64,000 nucleotides of DNA from Alphaproteobacteria bacterium. Its GTDB lineage: Bacteria; Pseudomonadota; Alphaproteobacteria; Caulobacterales; Maricaulaceae. Location: positions 342,263-406,262 of the forward strand of contig WGOD01000003.1 in NCBI GenBank assembly GCA_016124205.1, read 5' to 3'. Positions 42,501 through 50,850 of the stretch are shown here, one piece after another. Under the pieces are notes generated by a model. The model was given only the letters and a program-made list of their open reading frames with translations. It did no database searches and was not told the DNA's origin. Every line of letters begins with the position of its first letter. Within the stretch, counting starts at the first letter, position 1. The position numbers were made by a program, and so were the translations under genes.

Positions 42501-42625
42501 TCTTCATCGTTCCGGCCGTGTACGGCGTCCTCGGGCGTTACACGAAGACGCCGAACTGGGTGGCGAAGCAGCTGGAGAGCCAGTCGGGCCAGCAGGTCGG
42601 AGCCGCGGACGTGCCCGCCGAATAG
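39503..42625 (+). CDS. RND efflux pump permease
   Basis: The 1040-residue inner-membrane antiporter has twelve membrane helices and two large periplasmic loops, complete in length. RELPDVDRPVVSVDVQYPGA near the N-terminus, LVVDDSIVVLENIQRR with the proton-relay Asp pair, PGELVPTEDRGAFFAFFSGP and MLTVPLAVAGGLFGLYMAGS are family signatures. It belongs to the multidrug (HAE-1-like) group; substrate cannot be told. The start at 39503 (ATGA overlap with adaptor) is preferred over 39464. No regulator is adjacent. Confidence 0.95.
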   Translation: MTLSDIAVKRPVLAGVVSALIVVFGLLGYRNLPLRELPDVDRPVVSVDVQYPGANAEVVENRVTQVIEDQLSGIEGVELITSTSQDGEADVDVTFTLDRDIEAAANDVRDAVSRAQGRLPLEIDPPRVRKQDADARPIIWYSLASEGMSVEELTDYAQRYVVDRFSVLDGVSQVMIGGDRRYAIRIWLDPQQLAARGLTVEDIETALRAQNIELPGGSLEAAEVDLTVRVERSYQSPEDFRRLPIGASDQGHVIRLGEVADVELTAAETRSLFRGNGVTQVGLGIVRQSQANDIAVAAAVRAEVEALTPGLPEGMTMSSAFDSTVFIEESIAEVWRTLIVAALLVIAVIYLFLGSFRAALIPALVVPVCLIGTFGILAAFGFSINTLTLLALVLSIGLVVDDSIVVLENIQRRADLGEPRQLAALLGGRQVFFAVVATTAVVVSVFVPLIFLPGLIGRIFVELAITVSGAVILSSFVALTLSPMMASKLVVPATKTKGIAKWTDDAVQAMRRSYRNSLGVVMSRPWAVLPILLVAIAGSGFFLTKIPGELVPTEDRGAFFAFFSGPEGAGFDYTAEEAGEIEDILLDYVESGEITRAMIRVPGWGGGGYSTGIMFASLAPWDERERDGQTIVGELNGRLGQLTGVRAFASMRSALGGGGGNSDIEFVLGGGDYEELAAWAEDIIAAARETNPNLLRMSSDYEPTAPRVLVDIDRERAADLGVSVATIGRTLESHLGSRRVGFFVDRGENYDIILQNRREARSDRNDLETLYVRSSRGQLIPLSNLVNLREAGEPSERPRVNRLRSVTISATLEEGYSLGEAVEWFETYASENLPANVQTSFLGNAREFLDANQAALFAFAMALLIVFLVLAAQFESLIQPLVIMLTVPLAVAGGLFGLYMAGSSLNIYSQIGLVVLIGLAAKNGILIVEFANQLRDEGQDLAEATINAAETRLRPILMTGISTAIGALPLMLASGAGAESRSTIGVVIFTGVLVATLFTLFIVPAVYGVLGRYTKTPNWVAKQLESQSGQQVGAADVPAE

Positions 42626-42626
42626 G

Positions 42627-43205
42627 TTATTCGGCGGCCGTTTCGATCATCAGATAGGCGATCACGTCGCGGCGGTCGTTGGCGTCGCGCAGGCCGACGA
42701 AGCTCATCCGGTTGCCCGGAATGTAGCCGCGCGGATCCTGCAGCCAGCTGTCGAGATGTTCCGGCGACCAGTCGATGCCCGACTCGCGAACCGCGGCCGA
42801 ATAGTTGAAGCCCTCGACCTCACCGGCATTGCGCGAGAACAGGCCGTGCAGGTTCGGCCCGACGAGGTTGCGCGCACCTTCCGCGATCGTGTGGCAGGAG
42901 GAACAGCGGCGGAACTGGCGCCGGCCATTGGCGAGATCGGCCTCGCTGTAGGGCGCGGGCAGCGCGGCCAGAGCCGCCGACATGTCGGTCTCGGCCTCGT
43001 CGGCCGCGGCCTCGATGGCGTCCTCGGTTTCGGTCGGGGTTTCGGTGGCTGCCTGAGCCGGATCGTCAGCCTGTGCCGGATCGTCAGCCGGAGCGGATTG
43101 TGTGGCCGGTGCCGGCGTGCTGGTGGCGGCCGGTTCGCTGTCGCCGGAGCCGCCACAGGCGGTCAGGGCGAAGGCGGCAGCGGAAAGAAGCAGAATGTGT
43201 CGCAT
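42627..43205 (-). CDS. Lipoprotein c-type cytochrome
   Basis: The 192-residue protein has a lipoprotein signal (LLLSAAAFALTAC, lipid Cys17), an acidic/Ala/Thr/Pro linker (about 20-75), and a class I cytochrome c domain: FRRCSSCHTIAEGARNLVGP holds the CxxCH haem site, and YIPGNRMSFVGLRD the axial Met. It is probably anchored in the periplasmic membrane and transfers electrons. The heme partner oxidase is not nearby. It is convergent with the RND pump gene, with one base between stops. Confidence 0.92.
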   Translation of the reverse strand: MRHILLLSAAAFALTACGGSGDSEPAATSTPAPATQSAPADDPAQADDPAQAATETPTETEDAIEAAADEAETDMSAALAALPAPYSEADLANGRRQFRRCSSCHTIAEGARNLVGPNLHGLFSRNAGEVEGFNYSAAVRESGIDWSPEHLDSWLQDPRGYIPGNRMSFVGLRDANDRRDVIAYLMIETAAE

Positions 43206-43290
43206 GGCATTACTCCCGTGTCCCGGTAATCGCGCCGAACCTTAGAAGGTTCCGGTTCCGTGGCCAGTGGGTCGGATGTCGCAGGCGTCG

Positions 43291-44007
43291 TCAATCCGCG
43301 GTGCGCGACCCGCGCCACCGGCTGACGAGGCGCGCGGCGAACCACCACGCGATCGCCCAGGCCGCGCCGAAGGCCCATCCGGCCACAACGTCGCTCGGCC
43401 AGTGGACGCCGAGATAGACCCGGCTGAACCCGACGAGCACGGCGATGAGCAGGGCGCTTGTGATGATGAAGACCCGCGCGCGGCGGCGCTCCTGTGCGCT
43501 GGCGAGCAGAAGACCGAGCGTCAGATAGGTCAGCGTCGCGGCCGAGGCGTGTCCGCTGGGGAAGCTGGAACTGGTGGCGTGGGTCAGGTGATCGACCAGA
43601 TCCGGCCGGTCGCGGTCGAAGAAGGTCTTGAACAGCGATACCAGCATCGTGCCGGAGACGATGGCGCCGACCATCATGGCCGCCGTTCCGGCGCGCCGCT
43701 GCAGGATCAGATAGAACCCGCTCAGCACGACGAGGAGCGTCAGCACGGCATAGCCGCCGAGCGCGGTGATGTCGGACACGGCGTATTCGAACCAGGCGGG
43801 GCCGATCGGGTCGTTCGTACCGGGTTCGCGCAGTGCCAGCAGGATGGCGCCGTCGATCCAGTGGCTTTCGCCCTCGAACACCTCTTCCGCGATCGAGGCA
43901 AAGACCCACAGGCCCAGACCGATCGCCGCAAAGGTGAGAACGGTCTTGAGTTCGATCCGGTGGAGACCGAACCGGCGGGCGAATTGCTTTGCGTCGTCGA
44001 GTGTCAT
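43291..44007 (-). CDS. PAP2-family membrane phosphatase
   Basis: The 238-residue protein has about five or six membrane helices and the three phosphatase motifs: LFKTFFDRDRPDLVDHL, SSSFPSGHASAATLTYL and FSRVYLGVHWPSDVVAGWA. It likely dephosphorylates phosphatidate or undecaprenyl pyrophosphate. ATG 44007 is chosen over the GTG at 44031. The ribosome site is weak (CGGGGACG). The gene is just left of the tRNA-Thr island. Confidence 0.92.
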   Translation of the reverse strand: MTLDDAKQFARRFGLHRIELKTVLTFAAIGLGLWVFASIAEEVFEGESHWIDGAILLALREPGTNDPIGPAWFEYAVSDITALGGYAVLTLLVVLSGFYLILQRRAGTAAMMVGAIVSGTMLVSLFKTFFDRDRPDLVDHLTHATSSSFPSGHASAATLTYLTLGLLLASAQERRRARVFIITSALLIAVLVGFSRVYLGVHWPSDVVAGWAFGAAWAIAWWFAARLVSRWRGSRTAD

Positions 44008-44065
44008 CGCGTCCCCGGTGGAGCGGCGCACAAGGCCGCCAGTCTCGTTTGGAGGCGCGAGGATA

Positions 44066-44110
44066 TGGTGCCGGCTGAGGGAATCGAACCCCCGACCTTC
44101 GGTTTACAAA
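44066..44110 (-). repeat. Attachment-site copy of the tRNA-Thr 3' half
   Basis: The 45 bases match the 3' half of tRNA-Thr (CCA, acceptor strand, T arm, variable loop, anticodon-loop region) in reverse orientation. Beyond 44110 the sequence still forms a short anticodon-stem-like match with one base missing and then diverges. It is not a complete tRNA because the D arm and 5' acceptor strand are absent. Confidence 0.85.
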
Positions 44111-44170
44111 CCGGATGCTCGCTCTACAACCCGTTGAAAAAATTGGGATATTCGGATCGTCTGCAACTGG

Positions 44171-44190
44171 TTCCGGACTATTCCGGGACT
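44171..44190. repeat. Island-end repeat, left copy (GGACTATTCCGGGACT)
   Basis: The core GGACTATTCCGGGACT occurs here and at 45238-45257 in the same orientation, near the two ends of the tRNA-Thr island. Positions and spacing from the 45-bp duplications (about 60 and 95 bases) suggest recombinase arm sites or a leftover of the integrase-side sequence. Confidence 0.65.
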
Positions 44191-44274
44191 CTGGTGCAAG
44201 CAAAAATACGTTATGAATCAACCGCTTGAAATATTCGTCGGTGATTGGCGGCATTCAAAGCCAAATAGGAAAAA

Positions 44275-44700
44275 TTATCCAGCCACAAGGCGGGGCTTTG
44301 ATAAAGATTGCCTACCAACGCTACGTCGCACCCATGAATCGCTGATCGCATAAGAGCCCGATCGAACGGTCTTTGCCTCAAGTTCTTCAATGCGAGCGAT
44401 CAATGATCGCACGGTTTCGTTCTGCTGTTCGATAAGCTCAGATTGATCTGAAATCAGCTTCAGAAGGTCTGCGTCTTCCTCTTCCACACGGTGACGCATC
44501 GATCCCGCTTTAGGAACAGGCCGTTTCGCAGCTTTCTGCGCTTCGATCCAAGCGTCACGGGCATCTACAAGATTCGCAACAGCTTCCTCGATGGTCTCTC
44601 CGTCGGACGCGCAGCCGTGAAGATCAGGATAGAATGCGAGGTAACCACCACCCTCCTCTTCGGGGAGGGGCGCGATCACCATCTCATAAAGATCGGCCAT
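44275..44700 (-). CDS. hicB: HicB-type antitoxin, atypical C-terminus
   Basis: The 141-residue protein has a HicB N-terminal partial RNase H fold: YEMVIAPLPEEEGGGYLAFY, PDLHGCASDGETIEEAVANL and ARDAWIEAQKAAKRPVP. Instead of the usual RHH or HTH DNA-binding end, the C-terminal part has a coiled coil (LLKLISDQSELIEQQNETVR and further). The ATG 44700 follows AAAGGAG. It lies 5 bases after the HicA-like gene in the same operon. It probably neutralises HicA. DNA-binding autoregulation is not evident from the sequence. Confidence 0.82.
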   Translation of the reverse strand: MADLYEMVIAPLPEEEGGGYLAFYPDLHGCASDGETIEEAVANLVDARDAWIEAQKAAKRPVPKAGSMRHRVEEEDADLLKLISDQSELIEQQNETVRSLIARIEELEAKTVRSGSYAISDSWVRRSVGRQSLSKPRLVAG

Positions 44701-44705
44701 TGTGG

Positions 44706-45011
44706 TCACTCCTTTAGCGACTCTATATGAGCGCGGCACAAACCCACAAAGTTCCGGATGTACGGAGGCTTAATGGGGCGTTTAGCTGGCACCGTTAGGT
44801 GCCCTTCAAGTTTCGGGCCAGAAAACGTATAGTGGCTGCCCTTCGACGGGGGGCGGACAAGCACTCCAATTTTTTCTGCCACCGACACGAGATCCTGAAT
44901 GACCCAATCCGCTTTCGGATTGGCCTCCATTTGCCCCAGCTTTTTCGGAGTCCGTTTCGGCAGCTGCGGTTGCTCCGCCTTCTGCCGAGCGGCTTTTGCG
45001 CTCGTTGCCAC
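44706..45011 (-). CDS. hicA: HicA-type mRNA interferase toxin
   Basis: The 101-residue protein ends with a HicA-like dsRNA-binding fold: GVLVRPPSKGSHYTFSGPKL with the catalytic His in KGSHY, and HLTVPAKRPIKPPYIRNFV. The N-terminal 30 residues are a Lys/Gln-rich extension (AARQKAEQPQLPKRTPKKLG) not typical of HicA. A start GTG at 45011 is set by AGGGGAGGA a few bases upstream; alternatives are a start 33 bases up or MEANPKADW inside. HicA-like proteins cut mRNA when free of HicB. The gene precedes hicB, the usual order. Confidence 0.75.
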   Translation of the reverse strand: MATSAKAARQKAEQPQLPKRTPKKLGQMEANPKADWVIQDLVSVAEKIGVLVRPPSKGSHYTFSGPKLEGHLTVPAKRPIKPPYIRNFVGLCRAHIESLKE

Positions 45012-45350
45012 GAGTCCTCCCCTTCCAGCCGGAGGGAAGAACACACGAACACTTTTGTCAATTCCGTACGCTGTCGCATTCGTTCAGTCGCGATCTCATT
45101 TAGGCGCGCGGGCACGCTTCAGCAAATGATAAAATTGTAATTCGGGTATACCCAAACAACGGAACCGACGACCGATCTACGACGAGATTGGTGCGTCGAA
45201 AAGTTGATCGATCTGTGTCTTCTAGCGCTTACCCAAGTTCGGGACTATTCCGGGACTTTGAGTCCCGAAATCTCCCGAACTTTCCCGTTCTCGGCCGGCT
45301 AGGCCCTCACCAGTGAGGTCCACAAAGTATAGAAATTTCAGTGCTTTGGA
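45012..45350. other. Non-coding end of the tRNA-Thr island
   Basis: These 339 bases between hicA and the tRNA hold no credible gene. They include the right copy of the island-end repeat (45238-45257), an AT-rich stretch and a self-complementary CCCTCACCAGTGAGG near 45304. The hicA promoter must lie in the left part, but no clear boxes are seen. Confidence 0.6.
45238..45257. repeat. Island-end repeat, right copy
   Basis: Shares GGACTATTCCGGGACT with 44171-44190 in the same orientation, near the tRNA-Thr 3' end. Confidence 0.65.
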
Positions 45351-45426
45351 TGGTGCCGGCTGAGGGAATCGAACCCCCGACCTTCGGTTTACAAAACCGC
45401 TGCTCTACCAGCTGAGCTAAGCCGGC
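45351..45426 (-). tRNA. tRNA-Thr (TGT)
   Basis: A complete 76-base cloverleaf with encoded CCA on the minus strand: acceptor GCCGGCT, D arm AGCTCAGCTGGTAGAGC, anticodon stem CGGTT/AACCG around TTTGTAA-type loop with anticodon TGT, T arm GGGGG-TTCGATT-CCCTC. The 3' half is duplicated at 44066-44110, marking it as an integration target. Confidence 0.95.
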
Positions 45427-45498
45427 CCCGTGTGATGACGCGGGAGATAGACCGAAGGCGCCGCCGCCCGCAAGCGGCAAGCGCCTCCGGCAGGCGAT

Positions 45499-45903
45499 CT
45501 AGAACAGCGCGAGGATGGTCGCAGCGATCAGGAAGCCGATGAGCTGGTTGCCGAAATGGATCAGCGTCAGGCCCAGCTTCTGGCGTTCATAGATATAGGC
45601 GAGCGCCTGTGTCGTCGCGGAGAAGGCGATCCACAGGACGAAGGCGACGTGCAGGGCCCGGCCGAGCGTCTCGACGCCGAGCCAGTGGAAGACGAGCGCC
45701 ATGCCGATCGCGGTGATCAAAGCGTTGATCACGCCCTGGACGAGGACGGGGGCCATGCTCTGGCCCTTGAAGTCCGCCTCGGTCCAGCCGTGGAGCTTCA
45801 TCCACTGCTTGCCGAAGAGCGGGCCGTACCAGAGAAAGCCAACCACCATGAAGCCGAGCGCGGCGAGCAGCGCGGCGATGATATTGATGCCATAGAGATC
45901 CAT
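45499..45903 (-). CDS. DUF1761 membrane protein
   Basis: The 134-residue protein has four membrane helices: IIAALLAALGFMVVGFLWYG, VLVQGVINALITAIGMALVF, ALHVAFVLWIAFSATTQALA and LIHFGNQLIGFLIAATILAL. The WYGPLFGKQWMK motif after helix 1 is the hallmark of DUF1761. Function unknown. It is divergent from metG across about 118 bases. Confidence 0.9.
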   Translation of the reverse strand: MDLYGINIIAALLAALGFMVVGFLWYGPLFGKQWMKLHGWTEADFKGQSMAPVLVQGVINALITAIGMALVFHWLGVETLGRALHVAFVLWIAFSATTQALAYIYERQKLGLTLIHFGNQLIGFLIAATILALF

Positions 45904-46021
45904 ATGAATGTTCCCTCCCCAGCCGCGGGCGGGTAAGGAGACGCCCGCATCCTGTCACCGGCGTTGTTCGCGCCGGAGGCGAAACGCTACACCCGACTCA
46001 ATTCGTGGATGAAGAGAAAAC

Positions 46022-47731
46022 ATGGCCCGCTACCTGATCACGAGCGCGTTACCCTACATCAACGGCGTCAAGCATCTGGGCAATCTGGCCGGGTCGATGC
46101 TGCCGGCGGATGTCTATGCGCGCTATCTGCGGCTGCGCGGCCATGAGGTGCTCTATATCTGCGCCACGGACGAGCACGGGACGCCGGCGGAACTCGCCGC
46201 GGCCGAGGCCGGGCTCGACGTGCGGACCTATTGCGACCGTGAGCACGAAGTCCAGAAGAAGGCAGGCGAGGGCTTCTCGCTGTCCTACGACTATTTCGGC
46301 CGTACCTCCTCGCCGCAGAACTACGCGCTGACCCAGCACTTTGCTGAAGTGCTGGAGGCCAACGGGCTGATCGACGAGCGCAGCGACGAGCAGGTCTTTT
46401 CCATCGATGACGACCGCTTCCTGCCGGACCGCTATGTCGAGGGAACGTGCCCGCATTGCGGTTTCGAGCGCGCGCGCGGCGACCAGTGCGACAATTGCGG
46501 CCGCCTCCTGGAGCCGACGGATCTGAAGGACCCGTATTCAAAGATTTCCGGCAGCCGAAATCTCGAAGTTCGGGAGACCAAGCACCTCTACCTCTTGCAG
46601 ACGCAGATGGAGGAGAAGCTGCGCGCCTGGGTCGATGCTGCCGAGGGCTGGCCGTCGCTGGCCAAGTCGATCGCCTACAAATGGCTCGACGAGGGGCTGC
46701 GCGACCGGTCGATCACGCGCGACCTGAAATGGGGCGTGCCGGTCACGAAGGACGGCAAGCCGCGCCCCGGTTTCGAAACCAAGGTCTTCTATGTCTGGTT
46801 CGACGCCCCGATCGGCTATATCGGCGCGACGGCGGAATGGGCCGAAGCCAATGGCGGCGACTGGGAAAGCTGGTGGAAAACCGACAAGGGCGCCGACGAC
46901 GTCACCTATGTCCAGTTCATGGGCAAGGACAATGTCGCCTTCCACACGGTCAGCTTCCCGGCGACCATTCTGGGCTCGGGTGAGGACTGGAAGACGGTCG
47001 ACCGGCTAAAGGCGTTCAACTGGCTCAACTGGTATGGCGGCAAATTCTCGACCAGCGAGAAGCGCGGCGTCTTCATGGATCAGGCGTTGGACCTGCTGCC
47101 CGGCGATTACTGGCGCTGGTATCTGACGGCGAACGCGCCGGAGGGGTCGGACACGCAATTCACCTGGGAGCATTTCCAGTCGACGGTGAACAAGGACCTT
47201 GCCGACGTGCTGGGCAATTTCGTGAACCGCCTCCTGCGCTTCACCAACTCGCGCTTCGACGGGCAGGTGCCCGAGGGTGGGGATTGGGGTGAGGCGGAAG
47301 ACTGGCTCGCTGGCGAGGTCGATACGCGCCTGAAAGCCATCGCCGCGCACTACGAAGCGATGGACTACCGCAAGGCGGCGTCGGAAACCCGCGCGCTGTG
47401 GGCCGCAGGCAACGAATACCTGACCCGCGCCGAGCCGTGGACGCATTTCAAGACCGACCGCGAAAAGGCGGCGGTGGGCGTGCGCACGGGTATCGCACTC
47501 GCGGCCATCATGGGCCGTGTGGCGCAGCCGATCATTCCAGAGGCCGCCGCGAAAATCCTCGATGCGGTCGGTGCGACCGAGCGTGACTGGCCGTCAGACG
47601 ACGCGAAAGCCATGCTGACTGCCTTCGCGCCGGGCCATCCGATCACGCCGCCGGACGTGCTGTTCGCGAAGATCGCCGACGAGCAGGTCGAGGAGTGGTC
47701 GGAGCGCTTCGGCGGGGCGCCGAAGGACTGA
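46022..47731 (+). CDS. metG: Methionyl-tRNA synthetase
   Basis: The 569-residue class I synthetase attaches methionine to tRNA-Met. The HIGH equivalent is HLGN (residues 18-21), the KMSKS equivalent KFSTSEKRG, and the zinc knuckles CPHC and CDNC at about 143-163 are present. [17 protein letters not shown] is the methionine pocket region. It lacks the C-terminal tRNA-binding (Trbp111-like) domain, as in many alphaproteobacteria. The C-terminal anticodon-binding helical domain is complete. An RBS-like GAAGAGAAAA precedes the ATG. Confidence 0.97.
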   Translation: MARYLITSALPYINGVKHLGNLAGSMLPADVYARYLRLRGHEVLYICATDEHGTPAELAAAEAGLDVRTYCDREHEVQKKAGEGFSLSYDYFGRTSSPQNYALTQHFAEVLEANGLIDERSDEQVFSIDDDRFLPDRYVEGTCPHCGFERARGDQCDNCGRLLEPTDLKDPYSKISGSRNLEVRETKHLYLLQTQMEEKLRAWVDAAEGWPSLAKSIAYKWLDEGLRDRSITRDLKWGVPVTKDGKPRPGFETKVFYVWFDAPIGYIGATAEWAEANGGDWESWWKTDKGADDVTYVQFMGKDNVAFHTVSFPATILGSGEDWKTVDRLKAFNWLNWYGGKFSTSEKRGVFMDQALDLLPGDYWRWYLTANAPEGSDTQFTWEHFQSTVNKDLADVLGNFVNRLLRFTNSRFDGQVPEGGDWGEAEDWLAGEVDTRLKAIAAHYEAMDYRKAASETRALWAAGNEYLTRAEPWTHFKTDREKAAVGVRTGIALAAIMGRVAQPIIPEAAAKILDAVGATERDWPSDDAKAMLTAFAPGHPITPPDVLFAKIADEQVEEWSERFGGAPKD

Positions 47732-47737
47732 CCGCGC

Positions 47738-48463
47738 CTAGTGCCAGTCCCGCCGGGACAGGTAGAGCACGATCAGCGCCAGCAAGACCGCGCCGCCTGC
47801 GCCGCCGAACATCAGCGCGAATTCGGCGCGTTCCGGCTCGCTCGCCAGCATGTTCACGGGCAGAAGCCACGGGAAGAAGATCCCGTATTTCGACGAGGTC
47901 GCGGCGACGGCCACGAAGGTGCCGCCGATGCCGACCGAGACCGGCAGGGCGAAGCTGTTGAAGCGCAGCGCCACGCCAAGCTGGACCGCGATCAGCAGGA
48001 ATGAGGCGAGATACATCTTGCCGAGCAGCTTGGCCGCGTCCCACCAGGGCGGGCTGCCTTCCAGGGCTTCTGCCGGATTGATCCAACCCGCGACGAAGCC
48101 TGACGCGAAGATCGAGACGTAGATCAGCGCCGTGACGATCGCCATGAGAGCGAGCGCCATCACGACCTTGCCGGTGAAGACCTGCCATTTCGCAACGGGG
48201 GTTGCGAGGATTTGCGACCAGGTGCCGGGGCCGTGCTCCATCTGGGCGAGAAGGGCGGTCAGGCCCGTCGCCGTCATGGGCAGGAGGAAATAGGCCCAGA
48301 TCGCCGAGGTCGACATCATCTGGAAGGCCCAGATACCCGGCGATTCCCCGGACAGCTGGATCAGCACTGTCAGGATGAAGGTCATGACCGGGGCAACGCC
48401 CATCACGATGATGGCCAGCGAGCGCCTGAGCTTGAGCGCCTCCGCGCGCATCACGCCGATCAT
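47738..48463 (-). CDS. ABC-2-type exporter membrane subunit
   Basis: The 241-residue protein has six hydrophobic segments (for example SLAIIVMGVAPVMTFILTVL, MALALMAIVTALIYVSIFAS, LLIAVQLGVALRFNSFALPV). MRAEALKLRRS and LLAQMEHGPGTWSQILATPV are typical of bacteriocin-immunity/BcrB-like ABC-2 permeases. It overlaps the ATPase gene by 4 bases. Substrate unknown, perhaps a peptide or lipid. Confidence 0.88.
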   Translation of the reverse strand: MIGVMRAEALKLRRSLAIIVMGVAPVMTFILTVLIQLSGESPGIWAFQMMSTSAIWAYFLLPMTATGLTALLAQMEHGPGTWSQILATPVAKWQVFTGKVVMALALMAIVTALIYVSIFASGFVAGWINPAEALEGSPPWWDAAKLLGKMYLASFLLIAVQLGVALRFNSFALPVSVGIGGTFVAVAATSSKYGIFFPWLLPVNMLASEPERAEFALMFGGAGGAVLLALIVLYLSRRDWH

Positions 48464-49380
48464 TGTAGATCTCCCGTGCCGCCGGTGCGTTCCAGGAAAA
48501 TCGATTCCAGCGATGGCTTGACCAGGGTCAGGTCGGATACCGCAAAGCCCGCCTCGACGAGGTCGCGGTTGATCGCCGCCCGCTCCGCCGCGGTGAAGCG
48601 TCCGGGCAGGCGGATGCCATCTTCGAGTTCCGCCGCGTCCGCATGGGTGGCCTGGACGCGCGCCAGGGCCTCTGCCGGACGGTCGAGCCGGATGGTCAAG
48701 CCGCCGGGGTGAGCATCCATGAGGGCGGCAATGGTGTCCTGGAAGAGCAATTTGCCGCGGTGCATCAGCGCGACATGGTTGGCGGTCTGCTCGATCTCGC
48801 CCAGCAAGTGACTGGATACGAGGACGGTCGCGCCGAAGCGCTCGGGGGCTTCGCGGATCAGGGTCCGCATCTCGTGAATGCCCGACGGGTCGAGCCCGTT
48901 GGTCGGCTCGTCGAGGATCAGGAGTTTCGGATTGCCGAGCAGGGCGCGGGCAAGGCCGAGACGCTGGCGCATGCCGAGTGAGTAGCCTTTCACCCGGCGT
49001 TTAGCCGCGCCGGCGAGCCCGACGAGATCCAGTACCCGGTCGCGTTCCCGCCGGGGCAGACCGGCCATGTGACAGGCGATGTCGAGATTCTCCGCGCCGG
49101 TGAGGTGCGGGTAGTGGGCCGGGGTTTCGACCAGCGAGCCGACGCCGGTCAGCGCCCTGCGGCGCGCCCGGTGGATGTCATGTCCGCCAAGGCGGATGGA
49201 CCCGCCCTGCGGCCGGATGAGGCCGAGCAGCATGCGAATCGTCGTGGTCTTGCCGGCCCCGTTCGGGCCGAGGAATCCCGCGACCGCGCCCTTCGGCACG
49301 TGCAGGTCGAGGCTGTCGACGGCCTGAACGCTGCCAAAGCGGCGGCTGACGCCTTCGGTTTCGATTACCCAATCATTCAT
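48460..49380 (-). CDS. ABC-transporter ATPase (BcrA-like)
   Basis: The 306-residue ATPase has Walker A GPNGAGKTT (about residues 38-46), Q-loop region, signature YSLGMRQRLGLARALLG, Walker B LLILDEPTNGLD and a switch His in VLVSSHLLGEI. A C-terminal ~80-residue extension is common in the BcrA/NatA group. With the permease gene it forms an exporter. It is divergent from the M20 hydrolase gene across 129 bases. Confidence 0.95.
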   Translation of the reverse strand: MNDWVIETEGVSRRFGSVQAVDSLDLHVPKGAVAGFLGPNGAGKTTTIRMLLGLIRPQGGSIRLGGHDIHRARRRALTGVGSLVETPAHYPHLTGAENLDIACHMAGLPRRERDRVLDLVGLAGAAKRRVKGYSLGMRQRLGLARALLGNPKLLILDEPTNGLDPSGIHEMRTLIREAPERFGATVLVSSHLLGEIEQTANHVALMHRGKLLFQDTIAALMDAHPGGLTIRLDRPAEALARVQATHADAAELEDGIRLPGRFTAAERAAINRDLVEAGFAVSDLTLVKPSLESIFLERTGGTGDLQ

Positions 49381-49509
49381 GCCGTCATCAGGCGCGCGTC
49401 CGGTAAAATCTCCAACCGGGAACGTGGTGATCGGTGTCCCTCCCGTTGACGGACGGGTGCGGCTCCTTTCGAATGGTGGAAATCAGTCTGACCGGGAAGG
49501 GGCCTTCCG

Positions 49510-50850
49510 ATGCGTATCCGCTATCTCGCTGCCTGTGCGGCGCTTGTCTTCGCCGCGCCGGCATTCGCGCAGGACGACCTGCGTACCTCGATCGCCGAGG
49601 ATTACGACGCCAATCTCGAAGCGCTGTACCAGCACTTCCATGCCAATCCGGAACTGTCCTTCCGCGAGGTCGAGACCGCGGCCCGGCTCGCCGAAGAGCT
49701 GCGCGCACTCGGCTATGAGGTGACGGAGAATGTCGGCCAGACCGGCATCGTCGCAGTACTCGAGAACGGGGATGGCCCGACTCTGATGCTGCGGGCCGAC
49801 ATGGACGGTCTGCCGGTCGAGGAACAGACCGGGCTCGACTATGCCTCCACCGTCACCGGCACGGATCTGCGCGGCCAGACGTCTCCGGTCATGCATGCGT
49901 GTGCTCACGACACCCACATGACGGCGCTGGTCGGCACGGCCCGCCAGATGATGGAGCGGCGCGACAGCTGGTCCGGCACGCTCGTCCTGATCGGTCAGCC
50001 GGCCGAGGAAATCGGTCTTGGCGCGCAGGCGATGCTGGAAGACGGGCTCTATGAGCGCTTCCCGACGCCCGATGCCGTTGTCTCCTTCCACACCTTCGCC
50101 GGTGTCCCGACGGGTCAGATCCATTACGCGCCGGGCTATGCGATGGCGAATGTCGACTCGGTCGACATCATCGTTCACGGCGTCGGCGGACACGGGGCCT
50201 ATCCGCACACGACGAAGGACCCGGTCTATCTCTCCGCCCAGATCATCATGGCACTGCAGTCGCTGGTGTCGCGGGAAGTCTCGCCGCTCGATCCGGCCGT
50301 GATCACGGTCGGTGCGATCCATGGCGGGACGAAGCACAACATCATCTCCGACCAGGTGCACATGCAGCTGACGGTGCGGTCCTATTCCGACGATGTCCGG
50401 GACCATTTGCTGAACGGCATCCGCCGGGTCGCGCATGCGCAGGCGGAATCCTACGGCCTGCCGGAAAACCTGTGGCCGGATGTCAGCTGGGAAGAGGAAT
50501 ACACGCCCTCGCTCTACAATGATCCGGGTCTGGCCGAAGAAGCGGCCGCCATGCTGCGCGAGCGGTTCGGTTCGACGGTCGTACGCGAAGCCAGCCCCGT
50601 CATGGGCGGTGAGGACTTCGCGCAATACCACCGGACGGACGAGGAAATCCCGGTCTTCATGTTCTGGGTCGGCGGCACCTCGCAGGAAGTGCTCGACGGG
50701 TATCGCGAGCGCGGCGAGACGCCGCCCTCGAACCATTCGCCCTTCTTCGCCCCGGATGCGGAAGGCTCGATCACGCTGGCGACCGAAGCGATGACGGTGC
50801 TCGCGCTTGATTATCTCGCGGCAGCCGATGCCGGCGACGGCGCCGAATGA
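49510..50850 (+). CDS. Secreted M20-family amidohydrolase
   Basis: The 446-residue zinc hydrolase begins with a Sec signal (YLAACAALVFAAPAFA, cut before QDD). Metal ligands are visible in MHACAHDTHM, the PAEE of LIGQPAEEIGLGA, VGGHGAYPH of the dimerisation region and MGGEDFAQYH. It belongs to the IAA-amino acid/N-acyl amino acid hydrolase group, with a periplasmic location. Substrate probably an acylated amino acid or peptide. It overlaps the RidA gene by 4 bases. Confidence 0.93.
   Translation: MRIRYLAACAALVFAAPAFAQDDLRTSIAEDYDANLEALYQHFHANPELSFREVETAARLAEELRALGYEVTENVGQTGIVAVLENGDGPTLMLRADMDGLPVEEQTGLDYASTVTGTDLRGQTSPVMHACAHDTHMTALVGTARQMMERRDSWSGTLVLIGQPAEEIGLGAQAMLEDGLYERFPTPDAVVSFHTFAGVPTGQIHYAPGYAMANVDSVDIIVHGVGGHGAYPHTTKDPVYLSAQIIMALQSLVSREVSPLDPAVITVGAIHGGTKHNIISDQVHMQLTVRSYSDDVRDHLLNGIRRVAHAQAESYGLPENLWPDVSWEEEYTPSLYNDPGLAEEAAAMLRERFGSTVVREASPVMGGEDFAQYHRTDEEIPVFMFWVGGTSQEVLDGYRERGETPPSNHSPFFAPDAEGSITLATEAMTVLALDYLAAADAGDGAE

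Larger units (their letters stand above)
44066..45395 (-). mobile_element. Small island in tRNA-Thr, bounded by 45-bp duplication
   Basis: A 45-bp stretch of the 3' half of tRNA-Thr is present at 44066-44110 and again inside the intact tRNA at 45351-45395, identical over the 45 bases. The 1.24 kb between carries a HicA/HicB-type gene pair and AT-richer DNA than its surroundings, plus a shared sequence near both ends (44171-44190 and 45238-45257). No integrase gene is present. It is probably a remnant of a tRNA-integrated element, reduced to its addiction module. Confidence 0.75.

Noticed and set aside
44066..44140. Second functional tRNA-Thr
   Set aside because: Homology ends at the anticodon stem and the 5' half is missing.
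43267..44229. 320-codon plus-strand frame over the PAP2 gene
   Set aside because: It is antisense to a clear PAP2 phosphatase and its end runs through the tRNA-Thr fragment.
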